A stretch of 17,766 bases of DNA from an uncultured Oscillospiraceae bacterium (GCA_934659475.1 CAKUHX010000012.1:1-17766), one strand, 5' to 3'. Positions 1 to 7,268 are shown, counted from the first letter of the stretch. Translations and numbers: made by a program. The notes: a model not told the origin generated them from the letters alone.

Positions 1-600
1 GTCATACAGCACCTGCTTCATCTCCCACAGGTGCCGGGCGGAGGGCACCACATAGAGGAAAAAGCCCCCGGGAGCCAGCACCCGGGCGAACTCCTCCGCT
101 GCCAGGGGGGAGAACACGTTCATCAGCAGCTGCACGGCCCCGTCCGGCAGGGGCAGGTGGTACACCGAGCCCACGGCGAACTCCCCCTCCGGCAGGCGGC
201 GGGCCGCCCGCTTCAGGGCGGATCTGGACAGATCCACCCCGGCGGCCCTGGGCGTGTGCCCGGCTGCGGACAGGGCATGATACAGCCCGGCGGTGTAGTA
301 CCCCTCGCCGCAGCCGCTGTCCAGCAGGGCGGAGGAGGGGCTGTCCGCCAGCAGGCGGACGGCCAGACCGGCCAGGGCGTCCCGCAGGGGGGCATAGTAC
401 CCCCGGTCCAGAAAGGCGGAGCGGGCGGCCACCATGGCCCTGTCGTCGCCGGGATTTTTGGAGTGCTTCTGATTGGCGGGCAGCAGGTGAGTATAGCCCT
501 CCCGGGCGATGTCAAAGCTGTGCCCGCGGGGGCAGGTATAGCTGTGCTCCCCGCGGGTCAGGGGGGCGGCGCACAGGGGACAGCGGAACAGACTGGTCAT
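1..600 (-). CDS. rlmA: 23S rRNA (guanine-N1)-methyltransferase, RlmA family (3' end missing)
   Basis: The visible part is the N-terminal 200 residues; the gene runs off the left edge with no stop. It starts with MTSLFRCPLC and carries a zinc knuckle (C7, C10, C23, H27), as in RlmA/TlrB. A SAM-binding Rossmann motif follows (DSGCGEGYY, about 94-102), then GVDLS (121-125) and a LAPGGFF strand. The family pattern EGYTHLLP...GDDRAMVAARSAFLD matches Escherichia coli RlmA closely. These enzymes methylate N1 of G745 (RlmAI) or G748 (RlmAII/TlrB, usual in Gram-positives) in 23S rRNA helix 35. The sequence alone does not tell me which. The ATG at 600 has a good ribosome site (AGGTGAG) and a plausible promoter at 645-673. 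It is divergent from the DUF1934-argS unit. Identity is firm; base specificity is inferred. Confidence 0.93.
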   Translation of the reverse strand, partial: MTSLFRCPLCAAPLTRGEHSYTCPRGHSFDIAREGYTHLLPANQKHSKNPGDDRAMVAARSAFLDRGYYAPLRDALAGLAVRLLADSPSSALLDSGCGEGYYTAGLYHALSAAGHTPRAAGVDLSRSALKRAARRLPEGEFAVGSVYHLPLPDGAVQLLMNVFSPLAAEEFARVLAPGGFFLYVVPSARHLWEMKQVLYD

Positions 601-644
601 GGGCTCACCTCATATTGCGTGTTGGGGAAGAAAACGGTCATTCC

Positions 645-673
645 ATTATTCCACAGGGCGGCGGAAATTGCAA
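645..673 (-). promoter_or_regulatory. Probable sigma-A promoter of rlmA
   Basis: On the minus strand TTGCAA (668-673) is followed by a 17-bp spacer and AATAAT (645-650). The predicted start is near 637, giving a leader of about 37 nt before the rlmA ATG. The boxes deviate slightly from consensus, so this is a motif-based prediction. Confidence 0.55.
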
Positions 674-693
674 CCCCCGCGGGGAACAGGGAC

Positions 694-723
694 TTTACAA
701 GGCGGACACGTACGGTGTATAAT
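694..723 (+). promoter_or_regulatory. Sigma-A promoter of the DUF1934-argS unit
   Basis: TTTACA (694-699), an 18-bp spacer and a perfect TATAAT (718-723) lie just upstream of the DUF1934 gene. The predicted start is near 730, leaving a leader of about 30 nt with an AGGAGGA ribosome site. It is back to back with the rlmA promoter: the two -35 boxes are about 20 bp apart. I see no T-box leader for argS. Confidence 0.75.
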
Positions 724-759
724 ATATTGCCTTGTCAGAACATTTCTCAGGAGGAGACT

Positions 760-1197
760 ATGGAAAAAGATGTGATCATCTCCATCAAGGGGATGCAGAA
801 ATATGAGCACGCCGATTCGGATGTGATCGAACTGATCACAAAGGGCCGGCTGGCGGAGCGGGAGGGTAATTTTACCCTGACCTATCAGGAGAGCGAGCTC
901 ACCGGCCTTGAGGGCACCCGCACCACCATTCAGGTGGAGGGCGAACAGGTGACCCTGCTGCGGGAGGGTGGCGTGAACTCCCAAATGGTGTTTCAGGAGG
1001 GCCGCCGCCATATGTCCATGTACAACACGCCCTACGGCGCCATCGAGATCGGCATCAAGACCAGTCATCTGATGGCTGACCTCCACGACCGCGGGGGCGC
1101 CATCGAGATCGACTACGCCATCGAGGTGGACCACGCCCTGGCCGGCCGCAACATCTTTCAGATCAACGTGAAAGAGGCCCCGGGCCTGAAACAGTAA
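760..1197 (+). CDS. DUF1934 family protein (YwiB-like), upstream of argS
   Basis: A 145-residue soluble protein with no signal peptide or membrane segment. It begins MEKDVIISIKGMQ and has the features of DUF1934: an early basic strand, a central YQESELTGLEGTRTTIQVEG stretch, then a MVFQEGRRHMSMYNTPYG-type segment and a C-terminal beta-rich half ending in FQINVKE. The family is predicted to be a lipocalin-like beta barrel; its biochemical role is unknown to me. The start is the ATG at 760, placed just after AGGAGGA (750-756); an open frame extends upstream but would cross the promoter and the rlmA gene. argS follows 80 bp later, the same neighbour order as ywiB-argS in Bacillus subtilis, so co-transcription is likely. 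A 13-bp palindrome (1210-1222) sits in the gap. Confidence 0.85.
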   Translation: MEKDVIISIKGMQKYEHADSDVIELITKGRLAEREGNFTLTYQESELTGLEGTRTTIQVEGEQVTLLREGGVNSQMVFQEGRRHMSMYNTPYGAIEIGIKTSHLMADLHDRGGAIEIDYAIEVDHALAGRNIFQINVKEAPGLKQ

Positions 1198-1277
1198 CAG
1201 AGCAGAAACGGTCCCCGGGACCTTCCCATGTGCAGACAGGGAGGGACGCCCGGGAGAAAAGATAAGGTGTGAATGAT

Positions 1278-3026
1278 ATGAGCAACATGATCCAGGCCGC
1301 CCGCCAGCAGGTGGCCCAGCTGACCCAGACGGCCTATGAGAGGGCCGCTGCCGCCGGAGCTCTGCCCGCGGGGGCGGAGGTGAAGGCCACCATTGAGATC
1401 CCCAAGGACACCGCCCACGGGGACTACGCCTCCTCCTTCGCCATGGCCGGAGCCAAGGCCCTGCATAAGGCTCCACGGGTCATCGCCCAGGCCATTGTGG
1501 ACCATCTGGAGCTGGAGGGCAGCTTTTTCAGCAAGGTAGAGATCGCCGGCCCCGGTTTCCTGAACTTCACCCTGGGCCCCAAGTGGTACGGCGACGTGCT
1601 GTCTGCGGTGGAGAGCCAGGGGGCCGACTACGGCTCCGGCGACGATGGAAAGGGGCAGAAGGTCATGGTGGAGTTCGTCTCTGCCAATCCCACCGGCCCC
1701 ATGCACATGGGCAACGCCCGGGGCGGCGTGCTGGGGGACACGCTGGCCAACGTACTGGCCCGGGACGGCTATGACACCTGGAAGGAATTCTATGTGAACG
1801 ACGCCGGCAACCAGATCCACAAGTTTGCCGTGTCCATCAACACCCGGTATATGCAGCTGATCATGGGGGAGGAGAACTTCCCCTTCCCCGAAGAGGGCTA
1901 CCACGGCGAGGACATCAAGGAGCTGGCAAAGGCCATCTATGACGCACACGGCGAAGGCTGGAAGGACCTGCCCGAGGAGGAGCGCCTGGACAGGATGGCC
2001 CAGTACGGCCTGAAGGTGAACATCCCCAAGATGCAGGAGGATCTGAAGAAGTACGGCATCGTGTACGACCAGTGGTTCTTCGAGTCGGAGCTGCACGCCA
2101 GCGGCTATGTGGCCGAGACGGTGCAGCTGCTCGGCGACAAGGGCTGGACCTACGAGAAGGACGGCGCCCTGTGGCTGAACACCACCGCCCTGCTGAAGCG
2201 GAAATTCATGGCCGAGGGCAAGACCCAGGAGCAGGTGGACAAGCTGGACCTGAAGGACGACGTGCTGCGCCGGGCCAACGGCTTCTATACCTACTTCGCC
2301 GCCGACATCGCCTACCACCGCAACAAGTTTGAAAAGCGGGGCTTTGATAAGGTCATCAATGTGTGGGGGGCCGACCACCACGGCCATGTGGCCCGGCTCC
2401 AGGCGGCTCTGGACGGTCTGGGCCTGGACGGCTCCCACCGGCTGGTCATCGTGCTGATGCAGCTGGTGAACCTGCTGCAGGACGGCAAGCCCGTGCGCAT
2501 GTCCAAGCGCTCCGGCAAAGCCATCGCCCTCCACGACCTGCTGGACGAGGTGAGTGTGGATGCCGCCCGCTTCTTCTTCAATTCCAGGACGGCAAGCAGC
2601 CCCGTGGACTTCGACCTGGACCTGGCCGTGCGGGAGGACAGCGAGAATCCGGTGTACTATGTGCAGTATGCCCACGCCCGTATCTGCTCCCTGGTGGCCC
2701 GCCTGGCCGAAGAGGGGGAGACTGTGCCCGATGCCGCGGCTCTGGATGCCGCCGTGTTCACTGCGCCGGAGGAACTGGCCCTCGTAAAGTCCTTGGCCCA
2801 GTATCCCGAGGAACTGCATCTGGCCGCCCGGGACTATGACCCCAGCCGCATCGACCGCTATCTGGCGGCGCTGGCCGGGGACTTCCACCGCTTCTACAAC
2901 GCCTGCCGCATCAAGGGGGAGGAGCCCGCGGTGCTCCAGGCCCGGCTGAAGCTGGCGGACTGCGTGCGGGCGGTGCTGGCCAACGGCCTGGGCCTGCTGG
3001 GCGTGTCCGCGCCGGAGAAGATGTAA
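1278..3026 (+). CDS. argS: Arginyl-tRNA synthetase
   Basis: Class I synthetase (582 residues) that charges tRNA-Arg with arginine in the cytoplasm. The N-terminal Add-1 domain covers about residues 1-100. The HIGH-type signature appears as ANPTGPMHMGNARGG (136-150) and the KMSKS-type loop as RMSKRSG (407-413). NVWGADHHGHVARL (361-374) is typical of ArgS. The DALR anticodon-binding domain (YVQYAHARICSL onward) fills the C-terminus. I chose the ATG at 1278 because AAGGTG (1264-1269) sits 8 nt before it; an in-frame GTG at 1269 would add three residues and overlap that site. Between ALWLNTT and RRANGFYTYFAADIAYH there are about 17 more residues than I expect for clostridial ArgS. A long antisense open frame (1158-3029) is a shadow. 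Confidence 0.98.
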   Translation: MSNMIQAARQQVAQLTQTAYERAAAAGALPAGAEVKATIEIPKDTAHGDYASSFAMAGAKALHKAPRVIAQAIVDHLELEGSFFSKVEIAGPGFLNFTLGPKWYGDVLSAVESQGADYGSGDDGKGQKVMVEFVSANPTGPMHMGNARGGVLGDTLANVLARDGYDTWKEFYVNDAGNQIHKFAVSINTRYMQLIMGEENFPFPEEGYHGEDIKELAKAIYDAHGEGWKDLPEEERLDRMAQYGLKVNIPKMQEDLKKYGIVYDQWFFESELHASGYVAETVQLLGDKGWTYEKDGALWLNTTALLKRKFMAEGKTQEQVDKLDLKDDVLRRANGFYTYFAADIAYHRNKFEKRGFDKVINVWGADHHGHVARLQAALDGLGLDGSHRLVIVLMQLVNLLQDGKPVRMSKRSGKAIALHDLLDEVSVDAARFFFNSRTASSPVDFDLDLAVREDSENPVYYVQYAHARICSLVARLAEEGETVPDAAALDAAVFTAPEELALVKSLAQYPEELHLAARDYDPSRIDRYLAALAGDFHRFYNACRIKGEEPAVLQARLKLADCVRAVLANGLGLLGVSAPEKM

Positions 3027-3037
3027 CACGATACTGC

Positions 3038-3075
3038 GTGCGCCTTGGGCGGGAGACCCCCAAGGCGTGCCTTTT
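3038..3075 (+). terminator. Intrinsic terminator after argS
   Basis: CGCCTTGGG (3041-3049) pairs with CCCAAGGCG (3059-3067), extended by two G-U wobbles and a G-C pair, and is followed by CTTTT (3071-3075). It starts 11 bp after the argS stop. The T-run is short, so some read-through into the following genes is possible; no separate promoter for them is obvious. Confidence 0.6.
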
Positions 3076-3112
3076 ATGGCTCCCCTGCGGGGGAGAGAGA
3101 AGGAGTGATCTT

Positions 3113-3451
3113 ATGGCGCGGCGCGGCGGAGGGCTGTTTTCCGGCCTGAAGGACAGTACCCAGCGCAACCGGAACATGATCCTGTATGTGCTGCTGCTGG
3201 TCTCTCTGTTCGGGGCGCTGGGCGGCTGGCTGTCCCTGCCCGACCGGGTGACCATGATGGGCACCACCGAGGGGGTGGAGCCCCGCTACCTGCCCAAACT
3301 GGCAGCTATCGGTATCAATTTGGGGGTCAGCGGGGGCTTTTCCCTGCTGTTCTGGTGGAGACCACGGGAGCTGGCCTATCTCACCTGCGCCCTCATCGGC
3401 ATTTTTATGACCTATTTCATCATGCCGGCTAACTTGGGGTATTTTGCATGA
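3113..3451 (+). CDS. Small membrane protein, three predicted transmembrane segments
   Basis: A 112-residue protein of unknown function. A short basic, cytoplasm-like N-terminus (MARRGGGLFSGLKDSTQRNR) precedes hydrophobic segments at about 22-42, 63-83 and 86-106. The loop after the first segment reads LPDRV, faintly like the LPDxVP motif of DUF1648 membrane proteins, but I would not assign that family without a profile search. The ATG at 3113 has AAGGAG (3100-3105) 7 nt upstream; an open frame extends back to 3038 but includes the argS terminator. Its stop overlaps the Nudix start by four bases (ATGA), so the two are probably translationally coupled. That could mean a shared role or just an operon-packing effect. 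Confidence 0.8.
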   Translation: MARRGGGLFSGLKDSTQRNRNMILYVLLLVSLFGALGGWLSLPDRVTMMGTTEGVEPRYLPKLAAIGINLGVSGGFSLLFWWRPRELAYLTCALIGIFMTYFIMPANLGYFA

Positions 3452-4077
3452 GAGTAAATCTGGAACAACTCCATGAGACGCTGGAGCACGGTCAGCCTAC
3501 ACTGATGGATAACACCGGGCGATACGCGGTGTTGGTGCCCATGGTGGAGGAGACGGACGGCAGTCTGTCCCTCCTCTATGAGGTGCGGGCAGGCACCCTG
3601 CGGCGGCAGCCGGGGGAGGTATGTTTCCCCGGCGGCAGGATCGAGGGAGACGAGACCTCGGATCAGTGCGCCCTGCGGGAGACCTTTGAGGAACTGGCCA
3701 TCCCCGCAGAAGAGGTCCAGTTGCTGGGCCCCCTGGACTTTCTTGTCCACCGGGCGGGGTTCATCATGTACCCTGTGCTGGGCAAGGTGAGCCGCGCGGG
3801 GGCGGCCCAAATGCGGCCCAGCCCCGCCGAGGTGGGGGGAGTGTTCCGGGTGCCACTGGAGCACCTGCTGGAGCATCCGCCCATGGAGTACCGCTGTGAG
3901 CTGTCCCCCCAGGTGGGGGAGGACTTTCCCTATGAGCGCATCGGCATCCCCCGCAGCTACAGGTGGATGTCCGGGGGAGAGACCATCCTGGTCTACCCCT
4001 GGAAGGATCACGCCATCTGGGGCCTGACCGCTAAGATCACCCGGTGCCTGATCCGCTTTTTGAAGGAGCAGGGATGA
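3448..4077 (+). CDS. Nudix hydrolase, probable CoA pyrophosphatase
   Basis: A 209-residue Nudix protein. The Nudix box runs from G63 through E69 to R77-E78-x-x-E81-E82 (GRIEGDE...RETFEEL), with Ala replacing the usual final Gly (A84). Just before it, LRRQPGEVCFPGGRIEGDE (51-69) resembles the CoA-pyrophosphatase signature (R..xGxVxFPGG..E..D), so the likely substrate is CoA or an acyl-CoA, split to 3',5'-ADP and phosphopantetheine. RSYRWMSGGETILVYPW in the C-terminal part fits that subfamily. Substrate is inferred; another dinucleotide is possible. It overlaps its neighbours on both sides by 4 nt (ATGA), in an apparent operon with a membrane protein and two RNA methyltransferases. Confidence 0.88.
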   Translation: MRVNLEQLHETLEHGQPTLMDNTGRYAVLVPMVEETDGSLSLLYEVRAGTLRRQPGEVCFPGGRIEGDETSDQCALRETFEELAIPAEEVQLLGPLDFLVHRAGFIMYPVLGKVSRAGAAQMRPSPAEVGGVFRVPLEHLLEHPPMEYRCELSPQVGEDFPYERIGIPRSYRWMSGGETILVYPWKDHAIWGLTAKITRCLIRFLKEQG

Positions 4078-4703
4078 GCGGCCGGGAGCAGCTGGGGCCC
4101 TACACCCTGACCTGGCCCGACGGGGTGTTCCCCCTGGGGGCGGACACATTGGCTCTGGGCGGCTTTGCGACGGTGCGCCGGGGCTGGCGGGTGTGCGACC
4201 TGGGGACGGGCAGCGGCGCGCTGCTGCTCCTGCTGGCCCGAAGGGAGGGGGGGCTGACCCTCTTTGGGGTGGAGCGGGACCCCCTGGCCGCCCGGACCGC
4301 CCGGGACAACCTGGCCGTTAACGGGCTGGCGGGGACGGTAGTCACCGCCGACCTGCGGGCGAGCGGACTGCCCGCCGGGCAGTTCGACCTGGTGGTATCC
4401 AATCCCCCTTATTTTGCCCCGGGGAGCGGGGGAGACGGCGGTCCCGCCCGCATGGGGGACTGCACGGAGGAAGTGCTGTGTGCCGCCGCGGGGCGGCTTT
4501 TGAAGAACGGGGGCCGCTTTGCCCTGTGCTATCGGCCGGAGCGGCTCACCGGTCTGCTGTGCGCCCTGCGGGGCGCGGGGCTGGAGCCTAAGCGCCTGAA
4601 GCTGCTGTGCCACAGTCCGGCCCACCCGCCCTATGGGGTGCTGGTGGAGGCGGTGAAGCAGGCCCGGCCCGGCCTTTCTATTTTACCTGTAACAGAGGAG
4701 TGA
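4074..4703 (+). CDS. yabB: tRNA1(Val) adenine-37 N6-methyltransferase-like protein (YabB/TrmN6 family)
   Basis: A 209-residue SAM-dependent methyltransferase. It opens with GVFPLGADTLALGGF (17-31), the YabB/YfiC start pattern. Motif I is DLGTGSG (42-48), GVERD (65-69) follows, and the catalytic N6-adenine motif is NPPY (110-113, as VVSNPPYF). The E. coli relative methylates A37 of tRNA1(Val); that specificity is only inferred here. The ATG at 4074 has AAGGAG (4063-4068) 5 nt upstream and overlaps the Nudix stop (ATGA). In Bacillus subtilis yabB also lies just upstream of rsmI with abrB facing them; the small GIY-YIG gene (yazA) that intervenes there is absent here. Confidence 0.9.
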   Translation: MSGREQLGPYTLTWPDGVFPLGADTLALGGFATVRRGWRVCDLGTGSGALLLLLARREGGLTLFGVERDPLAARTARDNLAVNGLAGTVVTADLRASGLPAGQFDLVVSNPPYFAPGSGGDGGPARMGDCTEEVLCAAAGRLLKNGGRFALCYRPERLTGLLCALRGAGLEPKRLKLLCHSPAHPPYGVLVEAVKQARPGLSILPVTEE

Positions 4704-4708
4704 CCTGT

Positions 4709-5545
4709 ATGGCGGGGACCCTGTATCTTGTACCCACACCCATCGGCAACCTGGGGGACATCTCCCAGCGCATGGCCAAGACCCTGGCAGAGGCGGACTT
4801 TATCGCCGCGGAGGACACCCGGGTGACGGTGAAGCTGCTCAACCACCTGGGGATCAAAAAGCCCATGGTGATCTACCACCGGCACAACACGGGCTGGGGC
4901 GGACAGGCGGTGCTGGACCGCCTGCTGGCCGGGGAGAACTGCGCTCTGGTCACCGACGCCGGCACCCCCGCCATCTCCGACCCCGGGGAGGATCTGGTGG
5001 CCAGATGCGCCCAGGAGGGCATCGGCGTGGTGTCCGTCCCCGGACCCTGCGCCCTGGTCACAGCCCTGGCGGCCTCCGGCCAGCCCACGGGCCGGTTCAC
5101 CTTCGAGGGGTTCCTGGCCATGAACAAGAAGAACCGCCGTGCCCATCTGGAGTCCCTGCGGGGGGAGGAGCGCACCATGATCTTCTACGAGGCTCCCCAC
5201 AAGCTGCGGGCCACCCTGCAGGATCTGGCGGAAGTGTTGGGGTCGGACCGGCCGGTGTCCCTGTGCCGGGAGCTGACCAAGCTCCATGAGGAGATCGTAC
5301 GCACCACCCTTGGGGGCGCTGTGCAGCGCTTTCAGGACGGGGAGCCCCGGGGGGAGTTCGTCCTTGTGGTCCGGGGGGCGGAGCCTGCGGAGCAGGAGGA
5401 GGCCACTCTGGAGGACGGCCTGCGGCTGGCCCAGCGTCTGCGGGAGCAGGAGGGACTGTCCCTGCGGGACAGTGTAAAGCGGGCCGCCAAGGAGCTGCAC
5501 CTGTCCCGCAACGACCTGTACGACCTGGCCATCAGGGGCGAATAA
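4709..5545 (+). CDS. rsmI: 16S rRNA (cytidine-1402-2'-O)-methyltransferase
   Basis: A 278-residue tetrapyrrole-methylase-fold enzyme that 2'-O-methylates C1402 in the ribosomal P site, together with RsmH. Family landmarks appear in order: LYLVPTPIGNLGDI near the N-terminus, AEDTR, VTDAGTPAISDPG, VPGPCALVTALA and GFLAMNKKNR, then FYEAPHKL and CRELTKLHEE. A small C-terminal helical domain follows (LSLRDSVKRAAKELHLSRND). The start is the ATG at 4709, with GAGGAG (4695-4700) 8 nt upstream and 5 nt after the yabB stop, so it is the last gene of this operon. A strong bidirectional terminator follows. An overlapping antisense frame (4631-5674) is a shadow. Confidence 0.97.
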   Translation: MAGTLYLVPTPIGNLGDISQRMAKTLAEADFIAAEDTRVTVKLLNHLGIKKPMVIYHRHNTGWGGQAVLDRLLAGENCALVTDAGTPAISDPGEDLVARCAQEGIGVVSVPGPCALVTALAASGQPTGRFTFEGFLAMNKKNRRAHLESLRGEERTMIFYEAPHKLRATLQDLAEVLGSDRPVSLCRELTKLHEEIVRTTLGGAVQRFQDGEPRGEFVLVVRGAEPAEQEEATLEDGLRLAQRLREQEGLSLRDSVKRAAKELHLSRNDLYDLAIRGE

Positions 5546-5575
5546 GCCAAACAGCTGCATCGGACATCGGAAAAG

Positions 5576-5611
5576 AAAAACGGCGTGGCCGGTCTCGGTC
5601 ACGCCGTTTTT
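5576..5611. terminator. Bidirectional intrinsic terminator between rsmI and abrB
   Basis: CGGCGTG (5581-5587) pairs with CACGCCG (5600-5606), with an inner G-U/C-G/C-G extension and a 6-nt loop. Flanking A5 (5576-5580) and T7 (5607-5613) give a U-tract in either direction. It lies 30 bp after the rsmI stop and about 20 bp past the abrB stop, ending both convergent units. Confidence 0.9.
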
Positions 5612-5631
5612 TTGTACTTTTTCCGATGGGA

Positions 5632-5880
5632 TCATTCCCCGGCTTCCTGAAGAGCTTTGATGCAGCGGGCGCACACGTTCTTGCCCCGAAATGAGATCAC
5701 ATCCTGTGCATCGTCACAGAAAATGCAGGCGGGTTGATACTTTTTCAGGACAATGGAGGCTCCGTCCATATAAATTTCAAGAGAGTCCTTTTCCGCAATG
5801 TCCAGGGTGCGGCGCAATTCGATGGGCAGGACGATGCGGCCCAACTCATCCACTTTACGGACGATGCCGGTAGATTTCAA
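5632..5880 (-). CDS. abrB: AbrB/SpoVT-type transition-state regulator
   Basis: An 82-residue DNA-binding protein. Residues 1-48 (STGIVRKVDELGRIVLPIEL, then RRTLDIAEKDSLEIY) are nearly identical in pattern to the AbrB swapped-hairpin domain. Instead of Bacillus AbrB's C-terminal multimerisation half it has two CxxC pairs (C52/C55 and C70/C73), probably a zinc site, as in other clostridial AbrB proteins. I chose the TTG at 5880 because it gives the family's (M)KSTGIVRKVDELGR start and has AAAGGA about 10 nt upstream; no ATG fits. A consensus sigma-A promoter (5956-5984) drives it through a leader of about 70 nt. AbrB proteins typically repress transition-phase and sporulation genes. spmAB lie divergently next door, but a regulatory link is only inference. 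Confidence 0.93.
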   Translation of the reverse strand: MKSTGIVRKVDELGRIVLPIELRRTLDIAEKDSLEIYMDGASIVLKKYQPACIFCDDAQDVISFRGKNVCARCIKALQEAGE

Positions 5881-5949
5881 TACGATCAGATCCTTTCTCT
5901 TCTTCGGCGGGGGGGTCCTGGAGATGCGGCCCAAAATAGTTAGGCCAGT

Positions 5950-5970
5950 TTGTCTATTATACAGAGACAA
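5950..5970. promoter_or_regulatory. Inverted repeat over the abrB -10 box, candidate operator
   Basis: TTGTCT (5950-5955), 9 nt, then AGACAA (5965-5970). The spacer holds the abrB -10 hexamer, so a protein bound here would block the promoter. Autorepression by AbrB, as in Bacillus, is an inference; AbrB sites are usually poorly conserved. Confidence 0.4.
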
Positions 5971-5984
5971 TTTGGTTCTGTCAA
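5956..5984 (-). promoter_or_regulatory. Consensus sigma-A promoter of abrB
   Basis: On the minus strand TTGACA (5979-5984), exactly 17 bp, then TATAAT (5956-5961): both hexamers are perfect. The predicted start is near 5949. This is the best-matching promoter in the window and suggests strong expression unless repressed. Confidence 0.92.
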
Positions 5985-6166
5985 TGCAATATAAAGATAA
6001 ACGGGCGGGTTTTCGGAAAAAATTTCATGGCCCAATCTTTTCAGGGCCGAAACGAATATAAATATTTCGTTAAGAATTGGCGGGCGGTCAGAAGCCGAGT
6101 ATGTTTTTCGGGGCGGGATCGTATGGATAGATGAGTGTCGGACGGGGAGGGGGAGCGGCTGTGGCG
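5985..6166. other. AT-rich region between abrB and spmA
   Basis: A locally AT-rich stretch in a GC-rich window, between the abrB promoter and spmA. It holds GGCCC-N10-GGGCC (about 6029-6048) and AACGAA-N9-TTCGTT (6051-6071). I could not find a convincing sigma-A, sigma-E or sigma-G promoter for spmA. The last part (from 6131) could be translated if spmA starts at an earlier ATG. Confidence 0.5.
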
Positions 6167-6739
6167 ATGTCAGTGCTTTGGACGGGGATGGCGGCGGCGG
6201 CGGTGCTGTGCGGCCTGATGACCGGGCAGGAGCAGCAGGTAGCGGCGGCGGCCTTTGAGGGCGCCGCCGCCGCGGTGCAGCTGTGCCTTGCCATTGCGGG
6301 CCCGCTGTGCCTTTGGACGGGCGTCATGGAGGTCATGAGCCAGTGCGGTCTGGCCGACCGGCTGTCCCGGCTGCTGCGGCCCGTGCTGCTGCGGCTGTAT
6401 CCCGGACTGCGGGGGGACGGGGCCACCATGCAGGCTCTGTCCGCCAATGTCTCAGCCAATCTGTTGGGTCTGGGCAGCGCGGCCACCCCCGTGGGGATCC
6501 AGGCGGCAAGGGGGATGGCGGAGCGTTCCCCGGGGCGGGCAAGTGATGAGCTGTGCCTGCTGATCGTGTGCAATTCCGCTTCGATCCAGCTGTTGCCCAC
6601 CACAGCGGCGGCGGTGCGGGGGGCTGCGGGCAGCGCGGCCCCCTTCGACATCCTTCCGGCGGTGTGGCTGGCCTCGGCCCTGTCGGTGGGGGCGGGGATC
6701 GTGGCCTGCAAAATATTGGCCCGGGTGTGGAGGGGATAG
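6167..6739 (+). CDS. spmA: Spore maturation protein A
   Basis: A membrane protein of 190 residues from this start, matching SpmA. It has an N-terminal hydrophobic segment (LWTGMAAAAVLCGLMTG), then FEGAAAAVQLCLAIAGPLCLWTG, EVMSQCGLADRLSRLLRPV, the conserved SANVSANLLGLGSAATPVG and LIVCNSASIQLLPTT. SpmA and SpmB act in the forespore, where they are needed for proper dehydration of the spore core in Bacillus and Clostridium. The start is uncertain: an ATG at 6131 adds 12 non-homologous Gly/Ala-rich residues and has a weak ribosome site, and a GTG at 6161 lies 5 nt after GGGAG. I prefer 6161 or 6167 because Bacillus SpmA starts at the first membrane segment. spmB follows 1 nt after the stop. Confidence 0.92.
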   Translation: MSVLWTGMAAAAVLCGLMTGQEQQVAAAAFEGAAAAVQLCLAIAGPLCLWTGVMEVMSQCGLADRLSRLLRPVLLRLYPGLRGDGATMQALSANVSANLLGLGSAATPVGIQAARGMAERSPGRASDELCLLIVCNSASIQLLPTTAAAVRGAAGSAAPFDILPAVWLASALSVGAGIVACKILARVWRG

Positions 6740-6740
6740 G

Positions 6741-7268
6741 ATGATCGAGCTGCTGACCCAGCTGACCGTGCCGCTGATCCTGTGCGGCGTGGCCCTGTAT
6801 GCCTGCGGGAGACGGGTGGACGTATATGCCGCCCTTGTGAGGGGGGCGGCGACGGGGCTGGACACACTGGTAGGCATCGCACCGTCGCTGGTGACGCTGC
6901 TGACGGTGGTGTATATGCTGCGGGCCTCCGGTGCGGTGGAACTGGCAGCCGGGCTGATGGGGCCCGCGATGGAACGGGTGGGGCTGCCCGCCCAGCTGCT
7001 GCCGCTGATGCTGGTGCGGCCCATCAGCGGCTCGGCAGCCCTTGGGGTGGGGGCGGAACTGATGAACACCTGGGGGCCGGATTCCTATGTGGGGCGGGTG
7101 GCGGCAGTGATGCTGGGCTCCACGGAGACCACGTTCTATACCATTGCGGTATACTTCGGCGCCGTGGGGGTCGGCCGCACCCGGTACACCATCCCGGCCG
7201 CTCTGTGCGCGGATACGGTGGGCTTTCTGGCCTCCGCCTGGGCCGTGCGCCTGCTGTTCGGGACATGA
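6741..7268 (+). CDS. spmB: Spore maturation protein B
   Basis: A 175-residue membrane protein of the nucleoside-recognition (Gate) domain type. Diagnostic stretches are APSLVTLLTVVYMLRASGAVE, LPLMLVRPISGSAALG, NTWGPDSYVGRVAAVMLGSTETTFYTIAVYFGAVG and the C-terminal RYTIPAALCADTVGFLAS. It works with SpmA in spore-core dehydration. The ATG at 6741 follows the spmA stop by 1 nt, so the two are one transcript and probably translationally coupled. The gene ends at 7268, and the next gene on the right converges on it across a 260-bp hairpin-rich gap. Confidence 0.96.
   Translation: MIELLTQLTVPLILCGVALYACGRRVDVYAALVRGAATGLDTLVGIAPSLVTLLTVVYMLRASGAVELAAGLMGPAMERVGLPAQLLPLMLVRPISGSAALGVGAELMNTWGPDSYVGRVAAVMLGSTETTFYTIAVYFGAVGVGRTRYTIPAALCADTVGFLASAWAVRLLFGT

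Noticed and set aside
1198..1277. T-box or other riboswitch in front of argS
   Set aside because: The gap is only 80 bp and has a 13-bp palindrome but no T-box sequence, specifier stem or terminator; the promoter lies before the DUF1934 gene.
1158..3029. A 623-residue open frame on the minus strand
   Set aside because: It is antisense to argS over its whole length, with His/Gln/Val/Gly-rich composition; argS has all its catalytic motifs on the other strand.
6090..6130. Sigma-E or sigma-G promoter for spmA
   Set aside because: GTATG and a CGTATGGAT-like word occur, but they fit neither consensus well and would leave no room for a leader before the start codon.
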